From positions 25,833-89,832 of the forward strand of contig JAEYZN010000033.1 in NCBI GenBank assembly GCA_023428025.1: a stretch of 64,000 bases of DNA. The letters run 5' to 3'. The notes under the pieces are model-generated. The model worked only from the letters and a program-made list of their open reading frames with translations. It did not search any database and was not told the DNA's origin. The position numbers and the translations under genes were made by a program. The first letter of the stretch is position 1. The number at the start of each line of letters is the position of its first letter. This document shows positions 33,044 to 41,242 of the stretch, piece by piece. This DNA is from Bacillota bacterium. GTDB lineage: Bacteria; Bacillota; Clostridia; Christensenellales; SZUA-584.

Positions 33044-35074
33044 ATGGTGAATCTGACGATCAACGGGAGCAACGTGACGGTGCCGGACGATTATACCATT
33101 ATGCAGGCGGCGAAAGCCAGCGGCATCGAAATACCCAGCCTGTGCTATTTTGAAGGCGTCCACCAGTTTGGTTCATGCCGCATCTGCGTGGTGGAAGTGG
33201 AGGGATACAAGAATCTGCAGGCCTCCTGCCTCGCCAAGGTACGCGAAGGCATGGTGGTCAGCACAAATACATATCGGGTGCGCCATGCCCGTCGGGTGCT
33301 TTATGAGTTGCTCCTCTCCGACCACGACAAGGATTGTTTGAGCTGCAAACGTAACCAGAGCTGTGAGCTGCAGGAACTGGGGAAAACGCTGGGCGTGGAT
33401 GAGACGCGCTTTGACGGCGAGCATTCGGAATTCAGCCTGGACACATCGGTTTCCATCACGCGCAACATGAGCAAATGCGTGCTGTGCCGCCGCTGTGTGA
33501 CGGTGTGCAGCGACATCCAGGGCACCGGCGTGCTTAACGCGCAGAACCGCGGATTTGAAACGGTGATCGGCCCCGCAATGGACCTGCCGCTGGGTACGGC
33601 GAACTGCGCGTTCTGCGGTCAGTGCACCGTCGTCTGCCCGGTGGGGGCGCTCAGGGAGACGGATTCCATCAAAAAGGTATGGAAAGCGATCGGTGACAAA
33701 ACAAAGCGCTGTGTGGTGCAGGTGGCCCCGGCCATCCGCGTGGCGATCGGGGAGGAATTCGGCTTTGAACCGGGCGCTCAGGTGACAGGAAAGCTGGCGC
33801 AGGCCCTGCGCAGCCTGGGGTTTGACGACATATTCGACACCGATTTCGCGGCGGACCTCACGATACTGGAGGAGGGGACGGAATTCCTGACCCGTGTGAA
33901 GACGGCATTGACCGGCGGCAAGGCCACGCTGCCCATGATCACGTCCTGCAGCCCTGGATGGATCAAATATATTGAGCACAACTATCCGGATGAGTTGAGT
34001 CACCTGTCTACCTGCAAATCACCGCATACGATGCTGGGCGCGCTCGCAAAGTCCTTCTATGCCAGCGAGATCGGTGTGGACCCGAAGGATATGTTCGTGG
34101 TATCGGTGATGCCGTGTACCGCCAAGAAGTTCGAGATCAGTCGTCACGAGATGCAGAACGACGGCAATCCCAACGTGGACGCGGTGCTGACCACGCGCGA
34201 ACTGGCACAGATGATCCGCGAAGCGGGCATCGACTTTACACAGTTGTCAGATGCGGATTTCGACAGCCCGCTGGGGCTTTCGACCGGCGCGGCGGATATA
34301 TTCGGCGTGACGGGCGGCGTGATGGAAGCGGCATTGCGCACCGTGTATGAGGTGGTCACCGGACGGGAGCTTCCGTTTGATGGCCTGCATGTGACGCCCA
34401 TTGTCGGGCTGGACCAGGTGAAGAGCGCCGATGTGTTGATCGAAAACCCGTTGCCGGAGTACAGCTTTCTGGACGGCGTGACGGTGAAGGTGGCGGTGAC
34501 GAGCGGCCTTGCGGGCGCCAGGCAGCTGATGGAGCAGGTGAGCCGCGGCGAATCACCCTATCATTTCATTGAGGTGATGGGCTGCCCGAGCGGCTGCATC
34601 ATGGGCGGTGGCCAGCCGCGGTCCAAAGACCCGGATGTGAGGCAGAAGCGCATGAGCGGCATATACAGCGAGGATGAGGGCAAGGTGCTGCGCAAATCGC
34701 ACGAAAACCCCGCCGTGATCAAGCTGTACGAGGACTTCCTGGGGTCCCCCAACGGTCATATGTCGCACGAGCTGCTGCACACGCATTACGTGAAGCGCGG
34801 GCGCTATAACGAGTATCTCGACGAGAAATATTTGATGGATGAGGTGAGACCAATGGCAGAACACAACATTCATTCAGGGCAGAAGGAACCGGCAAGAAAG
34901 AAGGATGCGGGCGAACGGGCGGCCAGCCGGGTGCAGAGTGATCTGGAATCGCTGCGGGTGATGGCGCTGGAGGCCGAGGTCAACCGCCTCAAGCAGGAAC
35001 TGGCCGATTCTCAGGAGACTGTGGAGATATTGAAAGACGTGATGAGCGATTACGCCAAAAAGCCCGGACGCTGA
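33044..35074 (+). CDS. hydA: [FeFe]-hydrogenase catalytic subunit (HydA) with coiled-coil tail
   Basis: A 676-residue protein, six bases after hydB. In order: plant-type [2Fe-2S] ferredoxin (SLCYFEGVHQFGSCRIC, ~33-65), His-ligated [4Fe-4S] (HDKDCLSCKRNQSCELQ, ~93), two [4Fe-4S] sites (CVLCRRCVTVC ~146, CAFCGQCTVVCPVG ~189), then the H-cluster domain with L1 TSCSPGW (~300), L2 MPCTAKKFE (~356) and L3 GCPSGCIMGGGQP (~512). The second L1 residue is Ser, not the Cys that relays protons in prototypical enzymes; this variant is seen in bifurcating-type hydrogenases. The catalytic domain ends near 585. Another ~75 residues, ending in a leucine-rich heptad region (LRVMALEAEVNRLKQELADS), are unusual. 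It produces or uses H2 with ferredoxin and NAD(P)H. Confidence 0.92.
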   Translation: MVNLTINGSNVTVPDDYTIMQAAKASGIEIPSLCYFEGVHQFGSCRICVVEVEGYKNLQASCLAKVREGMVVSTNTYRVRHARRVLYELLLSDHDKDCLSCKRNQSCELQELGKTLGVDETRFDGEHSEFSLDTSVSITRNMSKCVLCRRCVTVCSDIQGTGVLNAQNRGFETVIGPAMDLPLGTANCAFCGQCTVVCPVGALRETDSIKKVWKAIGDKTKRCVVQVAPAIRVAIGEEFGFEPGAQVTGKLAQALRSLGFDDIFDTDFAADLTILEEGTEFLTRVKTALTGGKATLPMITSCSPGWIKYIEHNYPDELSHLSTCKSPHTMLGALAKSFYASEIGVDPKDMFVVSVMPCTAKKFEISRHEMQNDGNPNVDAVLTTRELAQMIREAGIDFTQLSDADFDSPLGLSTGAADIFGVTGGVMEAALRTVYEVVTGRELPFDGLHVTPIVGLDQVKSADVLIENPLPEYSFLDGVTVKVAVTSGLAGARQLMEQVSRGESPYHFIEVMGCPSGCIMGGGQPRSKDPDVRQKRMSGIYSEDEGKVLRKSHENPAVIKLYEDFLGSPNGHMSHELLHTHYVKRGRYNEYLDEKYLMDEVRPMAEHNIHSGQKEPARKKDAGERAASRVQSDLESLRVMALEAEVNRLKQELADSQETVEILKDVMSDYAKKPGR

Positions 35075-35135
35075 CATGGTTTGTGTGGCAGGTCTTCAAA
35101 TGAGGGTCTGCCCGGATTTGTTATGCGGGACGGTT

Positions 35136-35971
35136 TTATATCGCCTGCGTCCTCAGGTAAGCGACAAGCTGTTCGAAGGGCAGCGTGGGACTGAACAGAT
35201 AACCCTGATAACAGCGGCAGCCAAGCCCCAAAAGCGCATTGCGCTGTTCTTCCGTCTCCACATACTCCGCGATAACCGAAAAACGCATGGATTGGCTTAG
35301 AAAAACGATGGATGAAATGATATCGCTGCAGTGGCTGTTGGTCATGATTTCGCGCACGAGTGAGCCGTCCAGCTTGATCGTATCAAAATTGTATTGCTTG
35401 AGATACATCAGCGAGCTGTGGCCCATGCCGAAGTCGTCCATTGAAATCTTTATGCCCATGGCCTTTAAGCCCTGAGCGCGTCAATGATCTCGTCGCTACC
35501 GGAAAGTGCCACCTGTTCCGTGATCTCGATACCCAGCATTTCCGGCGAAACACTGTATTTCTCAGTGATAGTCCGAAACTGGTCTGACAGGTTCTTATTC
35601 GCCAACTGCACAGACGACACATTGACTGAGACGGAAACATGATTGAACGCAGGCATTGATGATGGGGCTGAAATGACAGAGGTTCTGGCGGGTACTGAGA
35701 ACGGAGGCGTATGAATAGCTGATGCTCAGCGTCATGAAGAGGGACAGGATGCCGAATGTGCTGCTCCTTATAAGGTCGAACAGCAGCGTCCACTTTATAC
35801 CGAACAAATTCTGCATCAGATTCTGATAGCCGGGTATGGGCAGACTGATAAACATCAAAACAAAGGAGCCGATGAGCACCAGCGGTATCATATGCGTTAG
35901 TCCGCGCCGAACCGAAACGGTACGATGAGATTTTCTATCCGCTGGCTGAGCTTCAAGAATCCCTCGATCAT
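35136..35971 (-). pseudogene. Decayed PTS-EIIC-like membrane/EAL-domain protein
   Basis: The minus-strand start (35971) gives MIEGFLKLSQRIENLIVPFRFGAD then a stop; after a frame change it continues LTHMIPLVLIGSFVLMFISLPIP..., the membrane beginning of a PTS EIIC-type domain. A large deletion then joins directly to an EAL domain: VSVNVSSVQLANKNLSDQF, LGIEITEQVAL, another frame change near 35465, then KISMDDFGMGHSSLMYL, TIKLDGSLVREI, VIAEYVETEEQRNALL, CYQGYLFSPTL. The EAL domain would have degraded cyclic di-GMP in a sugar-sensing membrane protein. At least three lesions make it non-functional. Confidence 0.75.
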
Positions 35972-36154
35972 TCTGTCAAATAACTTCAAAGTAAAAACCA
36001 TCCCGGCATATTTGGCCAATCATACATTTATATCGTGGCAGCAGCCGATACCCTTTAGTTGCCAGTTTATATTTAACGGAAAATTTGCAGAGAATATGAG
36101 TAACAAAAAGAACTGACAGGCATAATAATATTATTGATAAACAATAAAAAATAA

Positions 36155-36183
36155 TTGACATACGTTGAATCTTGTGTTAGAAT
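36155..36183 (+). promoter_or_regulatory. Sigma-70-type promoter of the 51-residue peptide gene
   Basis: TTGACA (36155-36160), 17 bases, TAGAAT (36178-36183). The spacer shares AC-x-TTGAAT and G-x-GT at the same positions with the promoter at 38085-38113, so the two look like copies or targets of one regulator. Confidence 0.75.
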
Positions 36184-36215
36184 CTGCGCGTGATCAAAGT
36201 TTTTGGAGGCGTAAT

Positions 36216-36371
36216 ATGACGGACACCAGTTACCTTTTACAATATTTTATTGAACACAGCCCCAAAGAAAAGGAGCAGGATAAAGCCAAGAGCACACCCG
36301 CGCCCAAGCCGGCACCCGTCAAGAAAACAGACGGCAAACACTGTGCAGAAACGACAAGTATCATCCGCTAA
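36216..36371 (+). CDS. Small protein of unknown function (51 residues)
   Basis: ATG 36216 follows GGAGG by six bases and a strong promoter by 32 bases, which supports expression. The peptide starts MTDTSYLLQYFIEHSPKEKE and has a charged, Pro/Lys-rich middle (PAPKPAPVKKTDGKHC). There is no membrane segment or known motif. It lies between a decayed EAL protein and tRNA-Glu. I do not recognise it; it could be a leader fragment of a lost gene. Confidence 0.5.
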   Translation: MTDTSYLLQYFIEHSPKEKEQDKAKSTPAPKPAPVKKTDGKHCAETTSIIR

Positions 36372-36523
36372 GGTGGCCTAAGGGCCGTTTTACAGTCCGT
36401 CGATAGTAATAACAGCTTATGGTTGTTTTGTGCATTTTGCGTCAGTTTTTTAGTAGGTGTGAAACCTTAAAATTGGGGGTTGATATATTGACACACATCT
36501 GTTAAAATAAGCTTCGCGAATAA

Positions 36524-36598
36524 GCCTCCTTGGTCAAGCGGTCAAGACACCGCCCTCTCACGGCGGTAACAGGGGTTCGATTCCCCTAGGAGGTACCA
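36524..36598 (+). tRNA. tRNA-Glu (anticodon CTC), CCA encoded
   Basis: A complete cloverleaf: acceptor GCCTCCT pairs with AGGAGGT (one G-T), D-arm with GGTCAAGCGGTC, anticodon stem CCGCC/GGCGG with loop CTCTCAC, T-arm AGGGG-TTCGATT-CCCCT, discriminator A then CCA. The anticodon CTC reads GAG. Recombinase remnants directly downstream fit a history of element integration near this tRNA. Confidence 0.95.
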
Positions 36599-36825
36599 TG
36601 ATAGGTTGATAAACCTGATTTGCTAAAATGAAGGGTTATCGACCTATTTTTCTACTCCAAACGGCACACTTCAACTATAGCTGGTAATATATTTGGCTTT
36701 CATTAACCATTTTTCCGTGAGCCTATCCAAGATGAATCGAACCCTTAACCAATACAGTGATTTTTGTACACAGTTTATGGACTGTGTTTTTTATATACCA
36801 CCAATTATTTTAAGGAGAAAACAAC
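36599..36825. other. Noncoding stretch between tRNA-Glu and recombinase remnant
   Basis: No gene, repeat of the tRNA 3' end or clear terminator is visible. It is AT-rich, with TTAACC- and TTGTACA-containing stretches near 36710-36780 that may be old element ends. Confidence 0.4.
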
Positions 36826-37623
36826 ATGAACACAACAAAAAGTGAACAGATCAAGCGGGGGCTGCATAAGAGTTTCCAGAATGGAGCCTCGAAGAAAGCT
36901 CAGACCGTATGCTACGGCTATACGCAAAACAGCGATGGTACATTGATCGTCCAGTCGGAACAGGCAAGCGTTGTTCGTGCCATATTTGATGGTTATCTGG
37001 GCTGGCTACAGCTTGGGCAGGATCGTTGCCAGGTTACAACAGCAGGGTGTTCCTTCTCCCACAGGAAAGCCCAAGTGGAACAGCCAGGCGATTGATAAGA
37101 TGCTGAACAACGAAAAATATACCGGTAATGTTGTGCTTGGGAAAACCGTTACGCAGGATGGTATTCAGATAAAAAATCGGGATACCAGTTCTTTGACCGG
37201 AATGCAGGACACTCATCCAGCCATCATATCTCAAGAGATATTCGAAGCAGTACAAGAAGAAAAGCAAGAAGGACACCTGGGGTTGCGAAATACAACAGCA
37301 GCAACATGTTAAGTGGCCTGCTGGTTTGCGGGGAATGCGGCAGCCCATACCACAGGCTTACCCGTTGTCACGGTGAATTGTATGGCGGTGCGCCAATCGG
37401 GTGGAACTTGGGAATAGGATCTGCAGATCCTCTCCGACGATTCCAGAATCAAAAGTATTTGAGCATATTGCAGCAATTCTTGGTTGTTCAAACGAACAGG
37501 TCGTTCGCGGGATGATAGATAAAATTATGGTGAAAGCAGACAGCACACTTCATATCACATTTCGTCAAAAAGCACGTAATCCATTGCAGTCAGAGAGAGA
37601 TAATAGGTTTTTTATTTTTAATT
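36826..37623 (+). pseudogene. Large serine recombinase remnant, catalytic domain lost
   Basis: The frame from ATG 36826 starts MNTTKSEQIKRGLHKSFQNG and enters the Recombinase domain directly (CYGYTQNSDGTLIVQSEQASVVRAIF), so the ~140-residue resolvase domain with the catalytic Ser is missing. After one frame change: GYSLGRIVARLQQQGVPSPTG, WNSQAIDKMLNNEKYTGNVVLGKT, THPAIISQEIFEAVQEE. After another: SGLLVCGECGSPYHRLTR, the zinc ribbon. The end (ESKVFEHIAAILGCSNEQVVRGMIDKI to 37623) is in yet another frame. AAGGAG before ATG 36826 is probably accidental. Confidence 0.8.
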
Positions 37624-37780
37624 AGCAAGTCCAAAGTTGAATTAATAATTAATTTATAGATTATTCATATATGAATATTTTTAATAAACCAATTTATATT
37701 AACACAACCATGATGGAACGAACCTATCTCTAATTCTCCAAGATATTTAGCATAACCTTATAGTTAGGGAGAGAATAAAA

Positions 37781-38020
37781 TGATGCAGATGGCTCAAAGA
37801 TGCATCTGGTTATACTGCCAAGATGCTAAAGAAGTAGAGTGGGCTATTAAGCACTGCATATCCAGCCTGGATTACGTTGCAGGTGTCTCTTATAAAACAA
37901 GACAAGATAGTTCATCTGGAACAGGTGAATATTGTGCGATCGATATTTGAACGTTAATCTTGAGGGCTATAGTCTTGGCCAATCGCGACCGAGCTGAAGC
38001 AACAAGGGGTACTCTAACTA
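37781..38020 (+). pseudogene. Second, shorter recombinase-like remnant
   Basis: A 56-codon frame from ATG 37781 (MMQMAQRCIWLYCQDAKEVE ... YCAIDI) stops at 37951. Just after it, in shifting frames, the DNA reads EGYSLGQ and IATELKQQGVL, the helix-turn-helix-like segment that follows the catalytic domain in large serine recombinases. It is therefore a deeply decayed or chimaeric recombinase piece. The first part is too altered to confirm. Confidence 0.45.
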
Positions 38021-38084
38021 CTCATTTTTTGTGCAAATCGAATCGGCAATTACAGAAAATAAAAATTAAATATGAAATAAAATA

Positions 38085-38113
38085 TTGACAAACATTGAAT
38101 ACAGAGTTAGAAT
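38085..38113 (+). promoter_or_regulatory. Sigma-70-type promoter of the sugar cluster
   Basis: TTGACA (38085-38090), 17-base spacer, TAGAAT (38108-38113), about 100 bases before the first gene (38212). It is very similar to the promoter at 36155-36183, including the spacer. Confidence 0.75.
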
Positions 38114-38211
38114 TGCATTAAAATCAAGTGATAAAATAGGTTTCGAGTTAAAATGTCAGATAAATTTTAAAAATAATTATGAAATATGTAACTGATTATC
38201 AGGAGAGCAGC

Positions 38212-38811
38212 ATGGACGGCCAAAGAATAATGGATATTGCAAAGGATTGCTGGCGGATAGAGGCGGAACAGATTGCTCGTCTGTCGGACAGCATGGGAAA
38301 AGAGGTCGGAGATGTTGTCGGGGCCATTGCTGCGTGCAAGGGTAAGGTTATTGTTTCCGGATGCGGCACATCGGGTGCGGCGGCCAGGAAGATCGCCCAC
38401 TCGCTGAGCTGCGTGGAACGGCCTGCGCTGTTTTTGTCGCCTGCGGACGCCGTGCACGGCGCTTTGGGCGTACTTCAGCGGGACGACATACTGGTGCTGA
38501 TATCCAAGGGGGGCAACACGGCTGAGATCATCAATCTCATACCGGCATGCAAAACAAAGGGCGCGATGCTGATCGGCATGACGGAAAACGAAAGCTCGGC
38601 GCTGGCCAGGGAGTCGGACATACTGCTGAAGGTGCGGGCGGAAAGGGAGCCCTGCCCGTTCAACATGCTGGCCACGGCAAGCACAATGCTGGTGGTGGCG
38701 GTATTCGACGCCATATGCATCGCGCTGATGCACGAAACAGGGTATACAAAGGAGCAGTTCGCCGTGATCCACCCCGGCGGCGTCGTCGGCGAAAAGCTGC
38801 TGAATAAATAA
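38212..38811 (+). CDS. SIS-domain sugar-phosphate isomerase
   Basis: A 199-residue single SIS-domain protein (KpsF/GutQ/HxlB type without CBS domains). CAGGAG lies seven to eight bases before ATG 38212; the frame from 38179 adds codons with no ribosome site. Motifs: VIVSGCGTSGAAARKIAHSL, SPADAVHGALGVLQRDDILVLIS, SKGGNTAEI and VIHPGGVVGEKL. Related enzymes interconvert ketose and aldose phosphates such as ribulose and arabinose 5-phosphates. First gene of the sugar cluster. Confidence 0.82.
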   Translation: MDGQRIMDIAKDCWRIEAEQIARLSDSMGKEVGDVVGAIAACKGKVIVSGCGTSGAAARKIAHSLSCVERPALFLSPADAVHGALGVLQRDDILVLISKGGNTAEIINLIPACKTKGAMLIGMTENESSALARESDILLKVRAEREPCPFNMLATASTMLVVAVFDAICIALMHETGYTKEQFAVIHPGGVVGEKLLNK

Positions 38812-38839
38812 ATCTTGTATTTTGAGGAAAGGACAATTG

Positions 38840-39874
38840 ATGAAGGCTTGCATATTGACCGGTGCGGGGCGTCTGGAAGTCAGGGAAGTTCCTCTGCCAA
38901 GGGTGGAGGCGGACGGCATGCTCGTGAAAGTGTGTGCGTGCGGCATCTGCGGGTCCGATATCCGCAACTATCTGTCGGGGCCGAGACTGGGAAAGCCGGA
39001 GCAGGTGATGGGGCATGAGATTGCCGGCGTGGTCGCGGATGCGGGCAAGAATGTGAAAAATTTCGCCGTGGGAGACCGCGTGACGGTGGCGCCCGATGTG
39101 TCGTGCGGCGAATGCTATTACTGCCGGAAAGGGCTGGGCAACCTGTGCCTTAACCACAAAATGGTGGGCACCCACTGGCCGGGCGGGTATGCGCAGTATG
39201 TTTATCTGGATAACGACATACTGTCGAGGGGCATGGTGCTGCGCATGCCGGATGCGCTGGACTTTTACGCGGCCACGCTGGCGGAGCCGCTGAGCTCCGT
39301 GGTCGCCGCTCAGGAATACAACAACGTGAGCCTCGGCGATACGGTGGTCGTCATCGGAGACGGGCCGATCGGCTGCTTCCACCTGCAGATTGCGCGGACG
39401 CGGGGCGCCAGAACGATTATGGTGGGGCTGACCCGGCTGGATACCGCGGCGCTGTTTGACCCGGACCACATCATAGACGCCGGGGCGCAGGACCCTGTGG
39501 AAGAGGTGTTGAAGCTGACGGGCGGCCTTGGCGCCGATGTGGCCATCACGGCCAATTCTGTTGCCAAAACGCATGCGCAGGCGGTGGAAATGGTGCGCAA
39601 GAGAGGACGCGTCATACTGTTCGGCGGGCTGCCCAGGGACAAAAGCCAGACGTGCTTTGACGGCAACAAGGTGCACTATGGCGAGATCAGCGTCGTCGGC
39701 GCGTTTTCCTATACCAGCGACGTCAATCAAAAGGCGGTGGAATATTTGTCCCGCGGGTTGATCAGTACAGACAGGCTGATCAACCGCATTGTGACATTGG
39801 ACGAGGTGCAGGACGTCATCGAAGCGGCCCGGAACGGAGAGGTATTGAAGGCTGTTATCGATCCGTGGAAATAA
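38840..39874 (+). CDS. Zinc-dependent sugar/polyol dehydrogenase (MDR family)
   Basis: A 344-residue medium-chain dehydrogenase; GAGGAAAGGA precedes ATG 38840. Catalytic zinc residues appear in CACGICGSD and GHEIAGVV, structural zinc cysteines in CGECYYCRKGLGNLC, and the NAD(P) site in VVVIGDGPIGCFHLQIA. It resembles sorbitol, threonine and galactitol-1-phosphate dehydrogenases, so it likely oxidises a polyol or reduces a ketose in the pathway. The next gene follows after 28 bases. Confidence 0.87.
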   Translation: MKACILTGAGRLEVREVPLPRVEADGMLVKVCACGICGSDIRNYLSGPRLGKPEQVMGHEIAGVVADAGKNVKNFAVGDRVTVAPDVSCGECYYCRKGLGNLCLNHKMVGTHWPGGYAQYVYLDNDILSRGMVLRMPDALDFYAATLAEPLSSVVAAQEYNNVSLGDTVVVIGDGPIGCFHLQIARTRGARTIMVGLTRLDTAALFDPDHIIDAGAQDPVEEVLKLTGGLGADVAITANSVAKTHAQAVEMVRKRGRVILFGGLPRDKSQTCFDGNKVHYGEISVVGAFSYTSDVNQKAVEYLSRGLISTDRLINRIVTLDEVQDVIEAARNGEVLKAVIDPWK

Positions 39875-39902
39875 CTGATATGGCATACTGAAGGAGCTTA
39901 AC

Positions 39903-41192
39903 ATGTACGAGATTGATGCAAAGCTGGCGCGGCTGGAAGAACAGGGAACGCCCGTCCGGGTGGGCCTGGTGGGAACGGGGCAGATGGGGACGGAGATCGT
40001 CATCCAGATCGGGATGATGAAGGGGATTGAGATCGACATAGCGGTGGACCGCAGTTACGATATTGTCAGACGCGCTTTTGAAGGAGCGGGTTATCAGGGC
40101 GAGCTGGTTGAGACAAACGATATCGATGTGGCGCGGGCGGCGGTGGCTTCCGGCAAAAAGGTGATTTCGACGGACTACAACCCGGCCATCATGCTGGAGA
40201 GCGTGCAGGTCGTGATCGACGCGACCGGATCTCCCGAGCTGGGGGCGCGCATCGCGTATGAGAGCATAGCGGCAAAGAAGCACATCGTGATGATGAACGT
40301 GGAATGCGATGTCACGATCGGCCCGATTCTCAAGCAGCTGGCTGACAACGCGGGCGTGATCTATACGCTGACGGCCGGTGATGAGCCGGGTTCCATCATC
40401 GAAGTATACCGGTTTGCCCGGGCGCTGGGCTATAAGGTGGTGGCCGCCGGCAAGGGCAAGAACAACCCCCTCGACATTTACGCGACCCCGGCCGAATGGG
40501 AGCAGCGCGCGCTGGAGCGGGAAATGTCGGCCAAGATGCTGGTCGAATTCGTGGACGGTTCCAAGACGATGATCGAGATGGCGGCGGTGGCCAACGCCAC
40601 GGGACTGGGCATCGACAGGCGCGGCATGCACGGCGTCCGGTGCAACATCGACGAGCTGGCGCAAAAATACCGCCTGAAATCTCAGGGCGGCATACTGGAT
40701 AAGGAAGGCGTTGTGGATTTTGCCATCGGCAATATCAATCCGGGCATATTCGTGGTGGTCACGACGGACAACAAGCGAATGAAGGAGGCGCTGGTGCAGC
40801 GCGACATGGGCAACGGCCCAAACTACCTGCTGCTGCGCCCGTATCATCTTTGCAGCATAGAGACGCCGCTGACGGCGGCGCAGGCCGTCATTTACCATGA
40901 GTCCACGGCGCACCCGCTGGGCAGGCTGACGGCTGAGTGCATCACGATCGCCAAAAGGGATTTGAAAAAAGGCGAGGTGCTGGACTCGATCGGGGAATAC
41001 TGCTACCGCGCCTCCATTGAAACGGCGCAGATCGCCAGGGAGGGCAACATGTTGCCGGTGGGTCTGGCGAAGGGCGCCGTCATGAAGGTGGACGTAAAGC
41101 GGGATGAGGTCATCACGTATGACATGGTGGAGCTGAACCAGAGCTCCATGCTGCTGCAGCTCCGGCGTCTGCAGGACAACATCTGCGGCTGA
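39903..41192 (+). CDS. NAD(P)-dependent oxidoreductase with C-terminal SAF domain
   Basis: A 429-residue protein; AAGGAG lies six to seven bases before ATG 39903. The N-terminal Rossmann fold is homoserine dehydrogenase-like (VRVGLVGTGQMGTEIVIQI, VVIDATGSPELGARIA, KKHIVMMNVECDVTIGP). The central part (AGDEPGSIIEVYRFARALGY, AAGKGKNNPLDIYATP) and the C-terminal SAF segment (AKRDLKKGEVLDSIGEY, VGLAKGAVMKVDVKRDEVITY) define a family often linked with sugar-acid or branched-sugar gene clusters. The reaction is not established. It lies between the polyol dehydrogenase and a sugar kinase. Confidence 0.82.
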   Translation: MYEIDAKLARLEEQGTPVRVGLVGTGQMGTEIVIQIGMMKGIEIDIAVDRSYDIVRRAFEGAGYQGELVETNDIDVARAAVASGKKVISTDYNPAIMLESVQVVIDATGSPELGARIAYESIAAKKHIVMMNVECDVTIGPILKQLADNAGVIYTLTAGDEPGSIIEVYRFARALGYKVVAAGKGKNNPLDIYATPAEWEQRALEREMSAKMLVEFVDGSKTMIEMAAVANATGLGIDRRGMHGVRCNIDELAQKYRLKSQGGILDKEGVVDFAIGNINPGIFVVVTTDNKRMKEALVQRDMGNGPNYLLLRPYHLCSIETPLTAAQAVIYHESTAHPLGRLTAECITIAKRDLKKGEVLDSIGEYCYRASIETAQIAREGNMLPVGLAKGAVMKVDVKRDEVITYDMVELNQSSMLLQLRRLQDNICG

Positions 41193-41242
41193 TGGAAGGG
41201 CCTGAAAGGACAAAGCTCTTGGGAGTGTGACGGGAGGAAGCG

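Noticed and set aside
36524..38050. Attachment-site pair for an integrated element at tRNA-Glu
   Set aside because: I could not find a second copy of the tRNA 3' end in the following kilobases, and the serine recombinases there do not need tRNA sites.
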